NCBI GenBank assembly: GCA_024762835.1
Contig: JANTGP010000009.1
Span: 1-36,689 of the forward strand
Source: Bacteroidota bacterium
GTDB taxonomy: Bacteria > Bacteroidota > Bacteroidia > Bacteroidales > M50B96
Reading direction: 5' to 3'
DNA: 36,689 bases
Shown: one piece after another, positions 1 to 9,489 of the stretch
Numbering within the stretch: position 1 is the stretch's first letter
How the letters are laid out: each line of letters begins with the position of its first letter
Notes under the pieces: model-generated
What the model was told of the DNA's origin: nothing
What the model saw: the letters and a program-made list of their open reading frames with translations, nothing else
The model's database searches: none
Translations under genes and position numbers: made by a program

Positions 1-99
1 CGCTCTATGAGCGGCTCTTGTTCTTTACATAAATTATTATAAAAATACTTAATTTTTTCAATCCTTTTACGTTTAATCAAAGCTTTATTAGAAATTGAT

Positions 100-107
100 T
101 ACTTTTG
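100..107 (+). promoter_or_regulatory. Bacteroidetes -7 box for gldF
   Basis: TACTTTTG matches the Bacteroidetes sigma-factor -7 consensus TAnnTTTG. It lies 20 bases before the ATG at 128, so transcription would start around 114. This makes the upstream TTG at 95 an unlikely start, because that codon would precede the transcript. No convincing -33 TTTG box was found at the usual distance. Confidence 0.5.
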
Positions 108-127
108 TTCATTCTAAAAATATTTCG

Positions 128-859
128 ATGTTTGTATTATTTAAAAAAGAAACGAGGTCATTTTTTAATTCTCTGATAGGATATATCGTCATCTTTGTTT
201 TCCTATTGATTAACAGTCTGTTTTTATGGGTTTTCCCCGGAAACTTTAATGTACTCGATAGTGGATATGCCAACCTTGAGACCCTGTTTATTTTATCGCC
301 ATGGGTATTTCTATTTCTTGTTCCGGCTGTTACAATGCGTTTATTTTCAGAAGAGAAACGAACAGGCACTATCGAACTTATTGTAACGCGTCCAATTACT
401 GAACTACAAATTGTTCTTGCTAAATATTTTGCCGGATTATCCTTGGTCTTATTTTCCCTTTTGCCCTCATTAATTTATTTTTATACTGTTTATCATCTGG
501 GAAATCCTCCCGGAAATATGGATACCGGTGGAACATGGGGCTCATATATTGCCTTGTTTTTTCTTGCAGCCGTTTACACTGCAATAGGAATATTTTCATC
601 ATCAATAAGTGATAACCAAATTGTTTCTTTCATTCTTGCATTGCTCTTGTCCTTTGTTTTCTTTATTGGATTTGAAACCTTAAGCTCATTAGAAATATTT
701 AAACCTATCGGAAACTTATTAATAAATATGGGGATAAACGAGCATTATCATTCCATGAGTAGAGGTGTACTTGACTCAAGGGATATTATTTATTTCTTGT
801 GTGTTATTGCAATATTTATTTTTGGAACAAAAACAGTTTTAGAAAGTAGAAAATGGTAA
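128..859 (+). CDS. gldF: GldF, ABC transporter permease of the gliding motility system
   Basis: Integral membrane permease of the GldAFG ABC transporter, a Bacteroidetes system tied to gliding and envelope function. The protein (243 aa from the ATG at 128) has about six hydrophobic segments. It carries the family's typical stretches: FKKETRSFFNSLIGYIV near the N-terminus, an EEKRTGTIELIVTRP cytoplasmic loop near residue 80, and a PPGNMDTG loop after the third helix. The open frame continues upstream to a TTG at 95, but the ATG at 128 gives the normal family length of about 240 residues and sits just after a -7 box. gldG follows 53 bases downstream. The partner ATPase gene gldA is not present in the window. 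Confidence 0.93.
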   Translation: MFVLFKKETRSFFNSLIGYIVIFVFLLINSLFLWVFPGNFNVLDSGYANLETLFILSPWVFLFLVPAVTMRLFSEEKRTGTIELIVTRPITELQIVLAKYFAGLSLVLFSLLPSLIYFYTVYHLGNPPGNMDTGGTWGSYIALFFLAAVYTAIGIFSSSISDNQIVSFILALLLSFVFFIGFETLSSLEIFKPIGNLLINMGINEHYHSMSRGVLDSRDIIYFLCVIAIFIFGTKTVLESRKW

Positions 860-912
860 TTAAACAGCATGAATTTATTCCCTTAAAAAGAGTTTTTTAA
901 ACATATTAGAAC

Positions 913-2622
913 GTGAAAAGAAAAGAAGTTAAAAAACAAAATATAATCCAACTGATACTTGTTTTAGCAATTATCGGACTGATAAGTTTTATTTCGAGTT
1001 TTGTATTTGTACGCCTTGACCTAACTGCAGAGAAACGATATACACTTGCAGAATCAACTGTTGAGTTTCTGAAAAATCTTGATGATGTTGCATATTTTAA
1101 AATATATTTAAGCGGGGAAGATTTACCCTATGGATTTAAAAGACTGCAAAACTCAACAAAGGAAATGCTTGACGAGTTTCGTTCATATGCAGGCGATAAT
1201 ATTCAATATGAATTTGTTGACCCATTTGAAAGTCCGGATTTAAAAACAAGAGGCGAAATAGGCAGACAGCTTATGAAAAAAGGCCTTGTACCAACTAGTA
1301 TTGAACAAAGAGATGAGAAAGGCGGTGTAAGCGAGAAACTAATTTTCTCGGGAGCTATTCTCACTTACCGTGATAAAGAATCGCCACTAGAACTATTAAA
1401 AAACAATATAGGATTAAGCGGTGAAGAGAACCTGAATAACTCAATACAAAGTTTGGAATATGAATTGGTTAATGCAATAAATAAGCTTGAAACAGTTGAG
1501 AAACTTAAAATAGCTTTTATTCATGGGCATGGAGAATTAGAAGGATACGAATTAGCTGATATTACAGATGCTTTAAGCGAATTTTATTCGGTTGATACAG
1601 TTACCATAAACGAGAATTTACATGCACTCGACCCTTATTCATGTATCATCATTGCAAAGCCTGACACTTTGTTTACAGAAAAAGACAAATTTATCATCGA
1701 CCAGTTTATAATGAAAGGAGGTAAATCACTATGGTTTATAGATGGTGTAAAAGCCTCAATGCAAAGTTTATCATATCAAAGTACGTCTATTGCTTTGGTT
1801 GAACAAACAAATATTGAAGACCAACTTTTTAAGTATGGTGCACGAGTTAACTCAAATATTATTCAGGATATGCAATGTGGAGCTCTTAAAATAAAAACTT
1901 CACCCCAAGGTGCTACATTAAAATTTAATCTTTTCCCATGGGTTTATTTCCCGCTGCTTACAGCAAATGACCAGCATCCGATTACTAAAAACATAGATTT
2001 GGTTCGTACCGAATTTGTAAGTGTTATTGACACTGTCAGCTTTAATCCTGATGTAAAAAAAACTTACTTGTTATTTAGCTCAAACAGAAGTAGAACGATT
2101 AATGCACCTGTACAATTTAGCCTAAACCAAATAAACGAGCCACTTGAAGAAAGATATTTTCCAAAATCATATCTGCCCGCTGCCGTTCTCATGGAAGGAA
2201 TATTTCCTTCTGATTTTAATAATAGAATTCCAATGGCTCTATTGAATAACAAGGATTTTAAATTTAAAGCAAAAAGTAAGCAAACAGCAATGATAATTGT
2301 TGGCGACGGTGATATTATTAAAAATCAGGCGCATGTTGTTAATGGCGAAATTATTCCATACGAGCTTGGTTACGACAGGCACACAGACATGACATTTGCC
2401 GGAAATAAAACTTTTGTTTTAAACTCTGTAAACTATCTTCTTGATGATTCAGGGCTTATGGGAGTACGTTCAAGAGAGCTTAAACTTCGATTGCTTGATA
2501 GTGCTCTCATACAAGATGAACGAACAAAATGGCAACTAATAAATACCATAGCACCATTATTATTTATTATTTTATTTGGTTTGGTTTTAGCTTTCTACCG
2601 AAAAAGAAAATATTCTAAATAA
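913..2622 (+). CDS. gldG: GldG, auxiliary/substrate-binding-like subunit of the Gld ABC transporter
   Basis: 569-aa protein of the GldG family (ABC-transporter auxiliary domain, PF09822-type). One N-terminal transmembrane helix (about residues 13-37) is followed by a large extracytoplasmic region with the motif RLDLTAEKRYTLAEST directly after the helix, which is typical of GldG. A second helix lies close to the C-terminus (about 543-562), followed by a short basic tail. The start is a GTG at 913; the next in-frame Met is more than 80 residues in and would remove the anchor, so GTG is preferred. It sits between gldF and a DUF4340 gene on the same strand with short gaps, which suggests one operon. 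Confidence 0.92.
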   Translation: MKRKEVKKQNIIQLILVLAIIGLISFISSFVFVRLDLTAEKRYTLAESTVEFLKNLDDVAYFKIYLSGEDLPYGFKRLQNSTKEMLDEFRSYAGDNIQYEFVDPFESPDLKTRGEIGRQLMKKGLVPTSIEQRDEKGGVSEKLIFSGAILTYRDKESPLELLKNNIGLSGEENLNNSIQSLEYELVNAINKLETVEKLKIAFIHGHGELEGYELADITDALSEFYSVDTVTINENLHALDPYSCIIIAKPDTLFTEKDKFIIDQFIMKGGKSLWFIDGVKASMQSLSYQSTSIALVEQTNIEDQLFKYGARVNSNIIQDMQCGALKIKTSPQGATLKFNLFPWVYFPLLTANDQHPITKNIDLVRTEFVSVIDTVSFNPDVKKTYLLFSSNRSRTINAPVQFSLNQINEPLEERYFPKSYLPAAVLMEGIFPSDFNNRIPMALLNNKDFKFKAKSKQTAMIIVGDGDIIKNQAHVVNGEIIPYELGYDRHTDMTFAGNKTFVLNSVNYLLDDSGLMGVRSRELKLRLLDSALIQDERTKWQLINTIAPLLFIILFGLVLAFYRKRKYSK

Positions 2623-2672
2623 ATAAGTGTTTGAACTATTAATATTGTATTACAATTTTACACATACATCGA

Positions 2673-3680
2673 ATGAAAAAAAATAAAATATATCTTATAC
2701 TTTTTATATTACTAATTGCATTGGCTGCATGGTTTTATTTTACTGATAAAAAAAGCACCATAAAACGCAAACTGCGTGATTTCGCTATTGAAGACACAGC
2801 TTCCGTTTCAAAAATTTTCATGGTAAATAAAAACAATAAATCTATTTTACTCGAACGACTTGATAAAAGCACATGGCAGGTAAACGGTAAATACATTGCC
2901 CGTAAAGATGCAGTAGATTTAATTCTAAAGACATTAAAACGCATAGACATCAAATCACCGGTGTCTAAAGCCTCTTTTGAGAATGTTGTAAGAAATCTTG
3001 CGGCAACTAATACTAAAGTTGATATTTTCATTAATGGTGAAGATGAAGCCTTTAAAACTTTTTATATAGGTGGGCCAACTCAAGACCAGTACGGAACATA
3101 CATGATGCTCGAAAATTCATCAACCCCTTTTATCACCTATATCCCGGGTTTCTCCGGATATTTGTCTTCCCGTTTCTTTTTAGATGAATATGCCTGGCGT
3201 GATACAAAAATTTTCAAATATGCTTTTAATCAAATTAAGGAAGTAAGTCTTGAAATATACAATAAACCCGAAAAATCATATCGGGCTGTAAACAACGGTG
3301 ATAATAGTTTCTCCTTATTTCATTTAACCGATAATTCAGTTGTGCAGAATTTCGACACCTTAGTTGTAAAGCAATATCTTTCATTGTTTAAGAAAGTTAA
3401 TTTCGAACGTATTGCAAATGAAGTAAGTGACAGTAAGCGTGATTCGATTTTTAAAGCTAAGCCTCTTTTTATTCTAAATCTAAAAGATAATGAGGATAAA
3501 ATAACAACAATTACATCATATAAAAGAAACCTAACAGCTAATAGAGATAGTGTAAGACTTACAGAATTCGACCCTGAAAGGATGTATGCCAGAATTAACA
3601 ATGACAATGAGCTTGTAATAATTCAATACTTTATTTTTGACCCCTTGACCTTGGATATTGATTACTTTATCAAGAAATAA
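2673..3680 (+). CDS. DUF4340 domain-containing membrane-anchored protein
   Basis: 335-aa protein with an N-terminal transmembrane anchor (residues 5-22) and a long extracytoplasmic part. The pattern IEDTASVSKIFMVNKNNKSILLER followed by W-x-VNGKYIARKDAVDLILKTLKRI is characteristic of DUF4340 proteins; this is recognised by eye, not by a search. These proteins often sit beside Gld-type ABC transporter subunits, and here the gene lies 50 bases after gldG on the same strand. I infer that it works with the GldFG transporter at the inner membrane, but its biochemical role is unknown. The ATG at 2673 is the only sensible start because it keeps the membrane anchor. Confidence 0.8.
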   Translation: MKKNKIYLILFILLIALAAWFYFTDKKSTIKRKLRDFAIEDTASVSKIFMVNKNNKSILLERLDKSTWQVNGKYIARKDAVDLILKTLKRIDIKSPVSKASFENVVRNLAATNTKVDIFINGEDEAFKTFYIGGPTQDQYGTYMMLENSSTPFITYIPGFSGYLSSRFFLDEYAWRDTKIFKYAFNQIKEVSLEIYNKPEKSYRAVNNGDNSFSLFHLTDNSVVQNFDTLVVKQYLSLFKKVNFERIANEVSDSKRDSIFKAKPLFILNLKDNEDKITTITSYKRNLTANRDSVRLTEFDPERMYARINNDNELVIIQYFIFDPLTLDIDYFIKK

Positions 3681-3697
3681 TACCAATTGTATTTCAA

Positions 3698-3745
3698 ACC
3701 CGATACTTATCGGGTGAGCCTTATGTCATCCGATAGGCATCGGGT
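3698..3745. repeat. Two adjacent copies of a short palindrome (REP-like / bidirectional terminator)
   Basis: ACCCGATACTTATCGGGT (3698-3715) is a perfect 8-bp inverted repeat with a 2-base centre. ATCCGATAGGCATCGGGT (3728-3745) is a near copy with its own stem (CCGAT/ATCGG). They lie between the converging ends of the DUF4340 gene and the M14 peptidase gene, so they may terminate transcription from both sides. Such CCGATA-type palindromes resemble dispersed intergenic repeats. I cannot test copy number from this window. Confidence 0.55.
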
Positions 3746-3769
3746 TCATTTACTAATCGGTATATATTA

Positions 3770-6631
3770 TTATCTTTCTATCAACAACTTACGGCTGGCA
3801 TAATAATCCTCAGATGAAAGTTTTATTAAATACAAAGCATCAGGCATTGAAGATAAATCAAAGCTTTTAACCAAATCACCTGTAAAATTATTAATCGATT
3901 CAGATAAAACAACATTACCTAGAACATCAACAATAGTAATATCTAAATGATTAACGGCATGTGATGAGAATTGCAGATTGAATATACCATTTGCCGGATT
4001 AGGATAAATATTGAAGGTATATATATTATCATATTGTTCTGATATTGTAATCAAAATAGTTATTGTCTCAGAATCACTGGAAGAGCCACAAGCATTACTT
4101 GCATTTAACGAAACAGTATAAATTCCTGATGCAGTGTAAGTATGAGAAGGATTTTCTTCATTTGAAGTATTCCCATCGCCAAAATACCAGTAATATAACT
4201 CACCGTAACTACTTGTATTTGTAAACTCAACTGTACCTAAACTTTGTGTATATGAAAAACTAGCAATGGCTGAGTTATTAGAAACAACTGCACTTATCTT
4301 TGTACGTGCACTAATACATGATTCTTCCTGAACTGTCCAGTCGTAAAAATAATAGTAATAACCAGTTGGATTTGAGTTTGCACTACTGTGTTTTACAGAA
4401 AGCACACCGGCAAGTTCATAAGGATAATTTAAACCTGCATTATTTCTGTATAAGTCAGGTGCAGGTGGACCGGCAAGTTCAAAATCACTTCCAACCGGAA
4501 CATCAAAATTTAAGGTTATTGTTTGCTCACCTGCACTAATAAAAATATTCTCAGAAGCAATAACATTTCCTCCATTATCTCTAAGTTGAATTAATCTGCT
4601 TCCCGAACTGTTGGCATAAACCTTAACAGTTTTTATTGTGAGAGGCACAAAGCAATCGAAAACCAAATAGTGAGCCGTGTTTGAGGTATAATAGCTACCA
4701 CCTCCGCTATTATCGGGTTTTGCTGCCGACTGTGTTGCAGGCTCAATAACATTTTCGGCATAATAATCGGTGGTTGATGTTAATACCGGACTTGTAAATG
4801 TAGTACCTGTTGCAATAGAGGCACCTCCTAAACTATCAGTGTACCAATTAATAATTCCTGATGCACTAGCTGTCAATATTGCTATTCCCGAATTACAAAT
4901 ACTATCACCAATACCTACAGGTGAGTCGGGCAAGTTAATACTTATTAGAGCTGTTTCGGTATGTGTAACACTTCCTAAGCCGTTTGTAACAGTTAAACTC
5001 ACATCAAATACTCCATTGCTTGTATAATAATGTACAGGATTAATCTCAGAAGAGATTGTACTATCGCCAAAATCCCATAAATATGTTGAGCCGGATGTTG
5101 TACTACTTTGGTCGGTAAATTCAATAACTCCTGTGCAAGAGCTTGTTATATCAGCCGAAAAATTAACAACCGGTAAAGCAGGACTAAGCTGAACATCAAG
5201 TATTGTTGCCGATTCGTTGCTAATGCTTACACCATTTATTGTTTTACTGTTGTATCCGGGAGCTGAGTATGTAATATTGTATGTTCCGGCATAAATCAGT
5301 CGATAATAATCACCAAAAGGTAATATTGAGTAAACGTCGGTATTATCAATATCATGCCCCGAAATAAACACATTAGCTTCGAGAGCCGCACCTGTAATCG
5401 AATCTGTTATTATTCCTCTTACACCATAAAGAGCCTGATTTATATAATTTAATAAAGAACGATAATTGCTATCCCAAAATGAAGGAAGTTCATTAGCCGG
5501 AGGATTCTTAACATTTGAAAGTTCAACTGTAAGCTCTTTGCAATGATGATAATAATTCATATAATCCTGACGTCCGCCATTTATTGTGTACCATGCATAG
5601 CCATTTGTTATTCCGTCGTTAAGAAAAGTAAGGTATCCGGCTGGTCCATATGTGTGAGTTGTATCTGCCCACTGACGAGTAACATATTGCCACCAATTAT
5701 CATCTGCATTTAGGTCGGGCTTGGTATCCCATGGATAATTTAAAACTTCTGAACCTGTATGGAAATTTGCAGACATCACAAAAGAAATTGAATCGGCCAG
5801 ATTCATCATTAGAATATTTTCTGGTTGCCATGCATTACCATCTGGGTGTGGACCGTCAACAAAATCAGGATAGTTACGGTTTAAATCAATATTGTTTGCA
5901 TTATATCTTACCGCTCCGCTTACGCTATTATTACCACCATGGAATGTTCCATCAGGGTTTGAAAGAGGATTTATCCATATTTCCATTCCATTTACAAGGT
6001 TTGTTACTTGTGCATCACTATTATAATTTGTTAAGAGATAGTCAATTAAACGAAGCATCAAAATATATCCAACAGTCTCATCGCCGTGCATTGTTGAGGT
6101 ATAATCAAAACGTGGCTCAGCTTCGACAGTATTTACATTATCCGAGATTTTAGCATAAAGAATGTCTCTACCTTGAATCGACTGTCCTAAGTTTACTATT
6201 TTACAAAGATTAGGATAATCTGTTTCAAATTGATACATCATGGCAACATATGCCGAGTATGTAGGATAATAATCCCATGAATTTATATCTCGCTGTGTAA
6301 TATCATCTAACATTGTCGGATTTTTATTCAAACTACCCGGATGAGGCAATACTTCATAATTGATATTATGTTCTTTGAATTTGATTAGCTCATTTTTATT
6401 TGCGTAAGCAAATACTGTAAAACCATTTCCTGCAATAATATTATCAATTGAAATTATCTTACTTAGAGAATTAACTTCCTGCTTTGTTTTTAAATGAAAA
6501 GAAAAATAAACCTCGCCGTAACGACTGAATTCAATATACTCATTAGTCTTCAGGCTTTTATTTTGTGCAGAGATTTGTGAAGAAAAAAATATTATCAGTG
6601 CAAAAAGCTTAACGATTTTAAAAATTTTCAT
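3770..6631 (-). CDS. Secreted M14 zinc carboxypeptidase with PKD domains and T9SS sorting domain
   Basis: 953-aa secreted metallopeptidase. Domains in order: signal peptide (residues 1-22, ending ISAQ); an N-terminal prodomain-like region (to about 105); the M14 catalytic domain (about 110-400), with Zn ligands in TMHGDE (His and Glu near 181-184) and NFHTGSEV (His near 291), substrate-binding IDLNRNYPD, and the catalytic Glu in ELTVELSNV (near 370). Then come a carboxypeptidase-regulatory-like beta-sandwich (about 400-480), a PKD domain with YLWDFGDSTISSEINPVHYY, an Ig-like region, a second PKD domain with YYWYFGDGNTSNEENPSHTY, and a C-terminal T9SS type A sorting domain beginning FNIYPNPANG (about 875-953). 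It should be exported by Sec, then moved through the outer membrane by the type IX system, and degrade extracellular peptides. Confidence 0.93.
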   Translation of the reverse strand: MKIFKIVKLFALIIFFSSQISAQNKSLKTNEYIEFSRYGEVYFSFHLKTKQEVNSLSKIISIDNIIAGNGFTVFAYANKNELIKFKEHNINYEVLPHPGSLNKNPTMLDDITQRDINSWDYYPTYSAYVAMMYQFETDYPNLCKIVNLGQSIQGRDILYAKISDNVNTVEAEPRFDYTSTMHGDETVGYILMLRLIDYLLTNYNSDAQVTNLVNGMEIWINPLSNPDGTFHGGNNSVSGAVRYNANNIDLNRNYPDFVDGPHPDGNAWQPENILMMNLADSISFVMSANFHTGSEVLNYPWDTKPDLNADDNWWQYVTRQWADTTHTYGPAGYLTFLNDGITNGYAWYTINGGRQDYMNYYHHCKELTVELSNVKNPPANELPSFWDSNYRSLLNYINQALYGVRGIITDSITGAALEANVFISGHDIDNTDVYSILPFGDYYRLIYAGTYNITYSAPGYNSKTINGVSISNESATILDVQLSPALPVVNFSADITSSCTGVIEFTDQSSTTSGSTYLWDFGDSTISSEINPVHYYTSNGVFDVSLTVTNGLGSVTHTETALISINLPDSPVGIGDSICNSGIAILTASASGIINWYTDSLGGASIATGTTFTSPVLTSTTDYYAENVIEPATQSAAKPDNSGGGSYYTSNTAHYLVFDCFVPLTIKTVKVYANSSGSRLIQLRDNGGNVIASENIFISAGEQTITLNFDVPVGSDFELAGPPAPDLYRNNAGLNYPYELAGVLSVKHSSANSNPTGYYYYFYDWTVQEESCISARTKISAVVSNNSAIASFSYTQSLGTVEFTNTSSYGELYYWYFGDGNTSNEENPSHTYTASGIYTVSLNASNACGSSSDSETITILITISEQYDNIYTFNIYPNPANGIFNLQFSSHAVNHLDITIVDVLGNVVLSESINNFTGDLVKSFDLSSMPDALYLIKLSSEDYYASRKLLIER

Positions 6632-6658
6632 GTAACTAATATATTATAAATGAGAGTT

Positions 6659-6666
6659 CAAAAATA
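6659..6666 (-). promoter_or_regulatory. -7 box for the M14 peptidase gene
   Basis: Reads TATTTTTG on the minus strand, matching TAnnTTTG. It lies 27 bases upstream of the minus-strand ATG at 6631, predicting a leader of roughly 20 bases. Confidence 0.4.
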
Positions 6667-6798
6667 AAAATATATTGTTTCATTCGTACTTAAAACAACA
6701 TTTTTCTTTTATCAATTAATAAAGAAACAATAAAATAGCTTTATTGGTTGCATTAGTGATAATAAAAATCATTTAGAAAGTATTTTCAGAATTTATTC

Positions 6799-6806
6799 TA
6801 CTTTTG
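6799..6806 (+). promoter_or_regulatory. -7 box upstream of the 6870 gene
   Basis: TACTTTTG matches TAnnTTTG and lies 63 bases before the ATG at 6870. The divergent intergenic region 6632-6869 therefore holds one candidate promoter for each flanking gene. No other feature was seen there. Confidence 0.45.
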
Positions 6807-6869
6807 TTTTTCAATGTCTTTCTGCAAATTTTCAAAACAGAAAGTTCGCAATTGTATTAATTTGCATTC

Positions 6870-8141
6870 ATGAAAAGATTCTTATTAAATATTTCTTTTG
6901 TATCAGCTTTGTTTTTAAGCTTTTTTCCTTCATCGGGTTTGTGGGGGCAGATTCCGATAGACCAGGAATTAACAGATTCACTAAGAGAAAGAGGATATCG
7001 CAATATTAGTGTTGTTGCTGTTAATCCCGAATTAGTAGTATGGATTGAGAATGATGTTTACCGGTTCGAGCCCGATGCAATATCATCAGCCTTAAAGATT
7101 ATATTCCCTTATGCAAAACACTTTACACATATAGTACTAATTGTCCAAAAACAAAGAGTACCTGTAATTTCCATAAAGATTGAATCAAAAAACATTACAG
7201 ATTATTTAGGGAAAGCGATAACGGAGGAAGAATTTAGTAAAAGAGTTAATGTCAGTTATGAGCTTTCAAAATATAAAAGTTTAAAGAAGAAAACAAAAAC
7301 TTATAATAAGAATACACTTGTCACGAATCTTGAGATTGAGCCTGATATTGGTCTTCAGCTTGGAAACTACGACAGCCCCTTTAGGTTTAAGTTTGGACTG
7401 ATGCCGACTTTTAAAAGCTCTTTTTACAAAGGACAATTATTTACGGCTAAGTTTTATTTACCCCTTGTTTCACATAAGTATATCGACAAATTTAATTATT
7501 TACGCATTGAATTAGTTGACTACAGCCAAACATTTAACATACATAATTCTTTGTTCTCAAAACTATCAGCAGGCTGGTTTACTCAACAGCGATACGGAAT
7601 AAATATGGAGTTGATTAAGTACATGTTTAATGGTAAACTTTGGTTGAAAGGAGATATCTCATACACCGGTTACATTGCATATTTAAAAAATGGGGTAAAA
7701 GGTATTAATTTTACAAGCTATCCTGAGCCAACTATTGAGATAGCCAATGTAAATTACTTGCAGTACTATGGCGAAATTGCTTACAGAATACCAAAATATG
7801 ATTTGATTATGAATGTCGGATATGGCAAATATTTATATCATAACTTTGCATGGAAAGTAGATTTATTACGCAATTTTAACGAATATATTTTTGGCTTTGT
7901 AGCCTATAAAAGTAAAACAGGTTACAACTACGGATTTAAGCTTTATGTACCTTTAATACCCGCTAAATATAAAATTAACAAGAAGTTTAGAATACACAGC
8001 TCAAAGTATCTAAATTACGAGTATCTTGCCGCTTCGGATTATGTAAGAACATTCAGTACGGCTACAAGTATTAGTAATGACTTTTGGGAACTTAATCCTC
8101 AGTTTATTAAGCGATATTTATTTAATAATTTGGCAAAATAA
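6870..8141 (+). CDS. Exported, probably outer-membrane beta-barrel protein, possibly YjbH-like
   Basis: 423-aa protein with a clear signal peptide (residues 1-26, ending GLWGQ). Residues 30-130 form a small alpha/beta-looking domain. The rest (about 150-423) is rich in alternating hydrophobic/aromatic strands such as KLWLKGDISYTGYIAYLKNG and YDLIMNVGYGKYLYHNFAW, as expected of an outer-membrane barrel. The overall plan, including a late stretch YVRTFSTATSISNDFWELNPQF, resembles YjbH-type exopolysaccharide-associated barrels, but this is only a resemblance by eye and the protein is shorter than E. coli YjbH. No other polysaccharide gene lies beside it. The following M16-like gene starts 52 bases downstream. 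Confidence 0.6.
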   Translation: MKRFLLNISFVSALFLSFFPSSGLWGQIPIDQELTDSLRERGYRNISVVAVNPELVVWIENDVYRFEPDAISSALKIIFPYAKHFTHIVLIVQKQRVPVISIKIESKNITDYLGKAITEEEFSKRVNVSYELSKYKSLKKKTKTYNKNTLVTNLEIEPDIGLQLGNYDSPFRFKFGLMPTFKSSFYKGQLFTAKFYLPLVSHKYIDKFNYLRIELVDYSQTFNIHNSLFSKLSAGWFTQQRYGINMELIKYMFNGKLWLKGDISYTGYIAYLKNGVKGINFTSYPEPTIEIANVNYLQYYGEIAYRIPKYDLIMNVGYGKYLYHNFAWKVDLLRNFNEYIFGFVAYKSKTGYNYGFKLYVPLIPAKYKINKKFRIHSSKYLNYEYLAASDYVRTFSTATSISNDFWELNPQFIKRYLFNNLAK

Positions 8142-8149
8142 TAATTTTG
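8142..8149 (+). promoter_or_regulatory. -7 box for the M16-like gene
   Basis: TAATTTTG matches TAnnTTTG. It begins directly after the stop codon of the 6870 gene and lies 45 bases before the ATG at 8194, so the M16-like gene probably has its own promoter. Confidence 0.4.
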
Positions 8150-8193
8150 CAATTGATGTCAGCAAGTCTGAGTTATACGTGATACCTATAAAT

Positions 8194-9489
8194 ATGGACA
8201 GAAAAAAACAACCGGAATTTAAGAAATTTGAGACAATAAATTTCGTAAAAACAATAAAGAGCAACTTACAAAATGGTATTGAGGTTTACTCAATTAAGGC
8301 AGGCTCTGAAGAAGTCATTAAACTTGATTTGATTTTTAATGCCGGAGTATGGTATCAAAATGCCCCCTTAGTAGCTTCTTTTACAAATACCCTTTTGCGT
8401 GAAGGAAGCAAGAATTTTAGCTCAGCCGAGATCTCAGAGCGATTGGATTTTTATGGTGCATATCTTCAGGCATATACCGAGAAAGATTTAGCATGTGTTA
8501 GTTTATATTGCCAAAATAAACATTTTGAGAGCACAATAAAGATTTTGGCCGATATAATTAAATATCCTCTTTTTGCTGAAGATGAGTTTAATATTAATCT
8601 TAATAAGAGAAAGGAGCAATTTCTTGTTGATTCTGAAAAGGTTAATGTAATTGCAAGTAAGAAGTTTCAGGAAATAATTTTTGGAAAATCGCACCCATAT
8701 GGCAAACATGCAGAAATTGAGGATTTTGATGCTTTAAAACGAAATATGCTAATTGATTTTTATAATGACTATTATACCCCTGAAAATTGTAAAATAATCA
8801 TTAGCGGCTATGTTGAAGAAAATATTCTTAAATTATTAGATGAGTATCTTGGCAGTAAAGATTGGGATAGAAAGAGTAATATTATTCGGAACGATGCTAA
8901 AGTTTCCGGTTTATCAAAACAAATGCATTTGATTGAAAAAGAAGATTCCGTACAATCAGCAATTCGTGTTGGTAAATTTCTTTTTAATAAAACTCATCCC
9001 GATTATATGGGAATGAATTTGTTAAATATGATTTTAGGGGGTTACTTTGGTTCACGCTTGATGTCAAATATTAGAGAAGATAAAGGATATACATACGGTA
9101 TAGGCTCTTTTATTGTGTCGCTTAAACATGCCGGCTATTTTGCAATTAGTACCGAAACAGGCTCTGAATACACAAGCCGGACAATTGAAGAAATAGAAAA
9201 AGAAATTAAAAAACTTCAGACCAAAGCAATTGGAAATGCTGAGTTAAGCAGAGTAAAAAATCATTTTCTGGGTAGCTTAGTTCGCAATTTTGACGGGCCA
9301 TTTGAAATGTCAGACAGTTTTAAATCTTTGCTTGAGTATAAGCTTGATTATGACTATATAAACAAGATGATTGAGACAATAAAAACAACTACCCCAAATG
9401 ACTTACTTGAATTGTCAAATAAGTATTTAGATTTTGATACTATGAAGGTGGTAGTTGCAGGAAAACTTAATCAGAATTCTAATAATTAA
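8194..9489 (+). CDS. M16 peptidase-family protein lacking the zinc-binding motif
   Basis: 431-aa protein of the M16 (pitrilysin/processing-peptidase) family. The N-terminal M16 half has NAGVWYQNAPLVASFTNTLLREGSKNFSSAEI where active enzymes carry HxxEH; here the His and Glu ligands are absent (FTNTL occupies the site). The C-terminal M16 half keeps the family's signature LGGYFGSRLMSNIREDKGYTYG (near residue 290). The frame is open upstream to 8077, but the ATG at 8194 avoids overlap with the preceding gene and gives the usual one-domain-pair length. Non-catalytic M16 subunits normally pair with an active partner; none is encoded in this window. The gene converges on lolA with a 4-base overlap of stop codons. 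Confidence 0.85.
   Translation: MDRKKQPEFKKFETINFVKTIKSNLQNGIEVYSIKAGSEEVIKLDLIFNAGVWYQNAPLVASFTNTLLREGSKNFSSAEISERLDFYGAYLQAYTEKDLACVSLYCQNKHFESTIKILADIIKYPLFAEDEFNINLNKRKEQFLVDSEKVNVIASKKFQEIIFGKSHPYGKHAEIEDFDALKRNMLIDFYNDYYTPENCKIIISGYVEENILKLLDEYLGSKDWDRKSNIIRNDAKVSGLSKQMHLIEKEDSVQSAIRVGKFLFNKTHPDYMGMNLLNMILGGYFGSRLMSNIREDKGYTYGIGSFIVSLKHAGYFAISTETGSEYTSRTIEEIEKEIKKLQTKAIGNAELSRVKNHFLGSLVRNFDGPFEMSDSFKSLLEYKLDYDYINKMIETIKTTTPNDLLELSNKYLDFDTMKVVVAGKLNQNSNN

Noticed and set aside
1-26. Small hairpin CGCTC/GAGCG at the left edge
   Set aside because: It might be the terminator of a gene outside the window, but the stem is short, the following sequence is not a clean T-run and the upstream context is cut off.
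5731-6153. 140-aa plus-strand open frame inside the M14 peptidase gene
   Set aside because: Shadow of the well-supported peptidase; composition is what the antisense of its codons would give.
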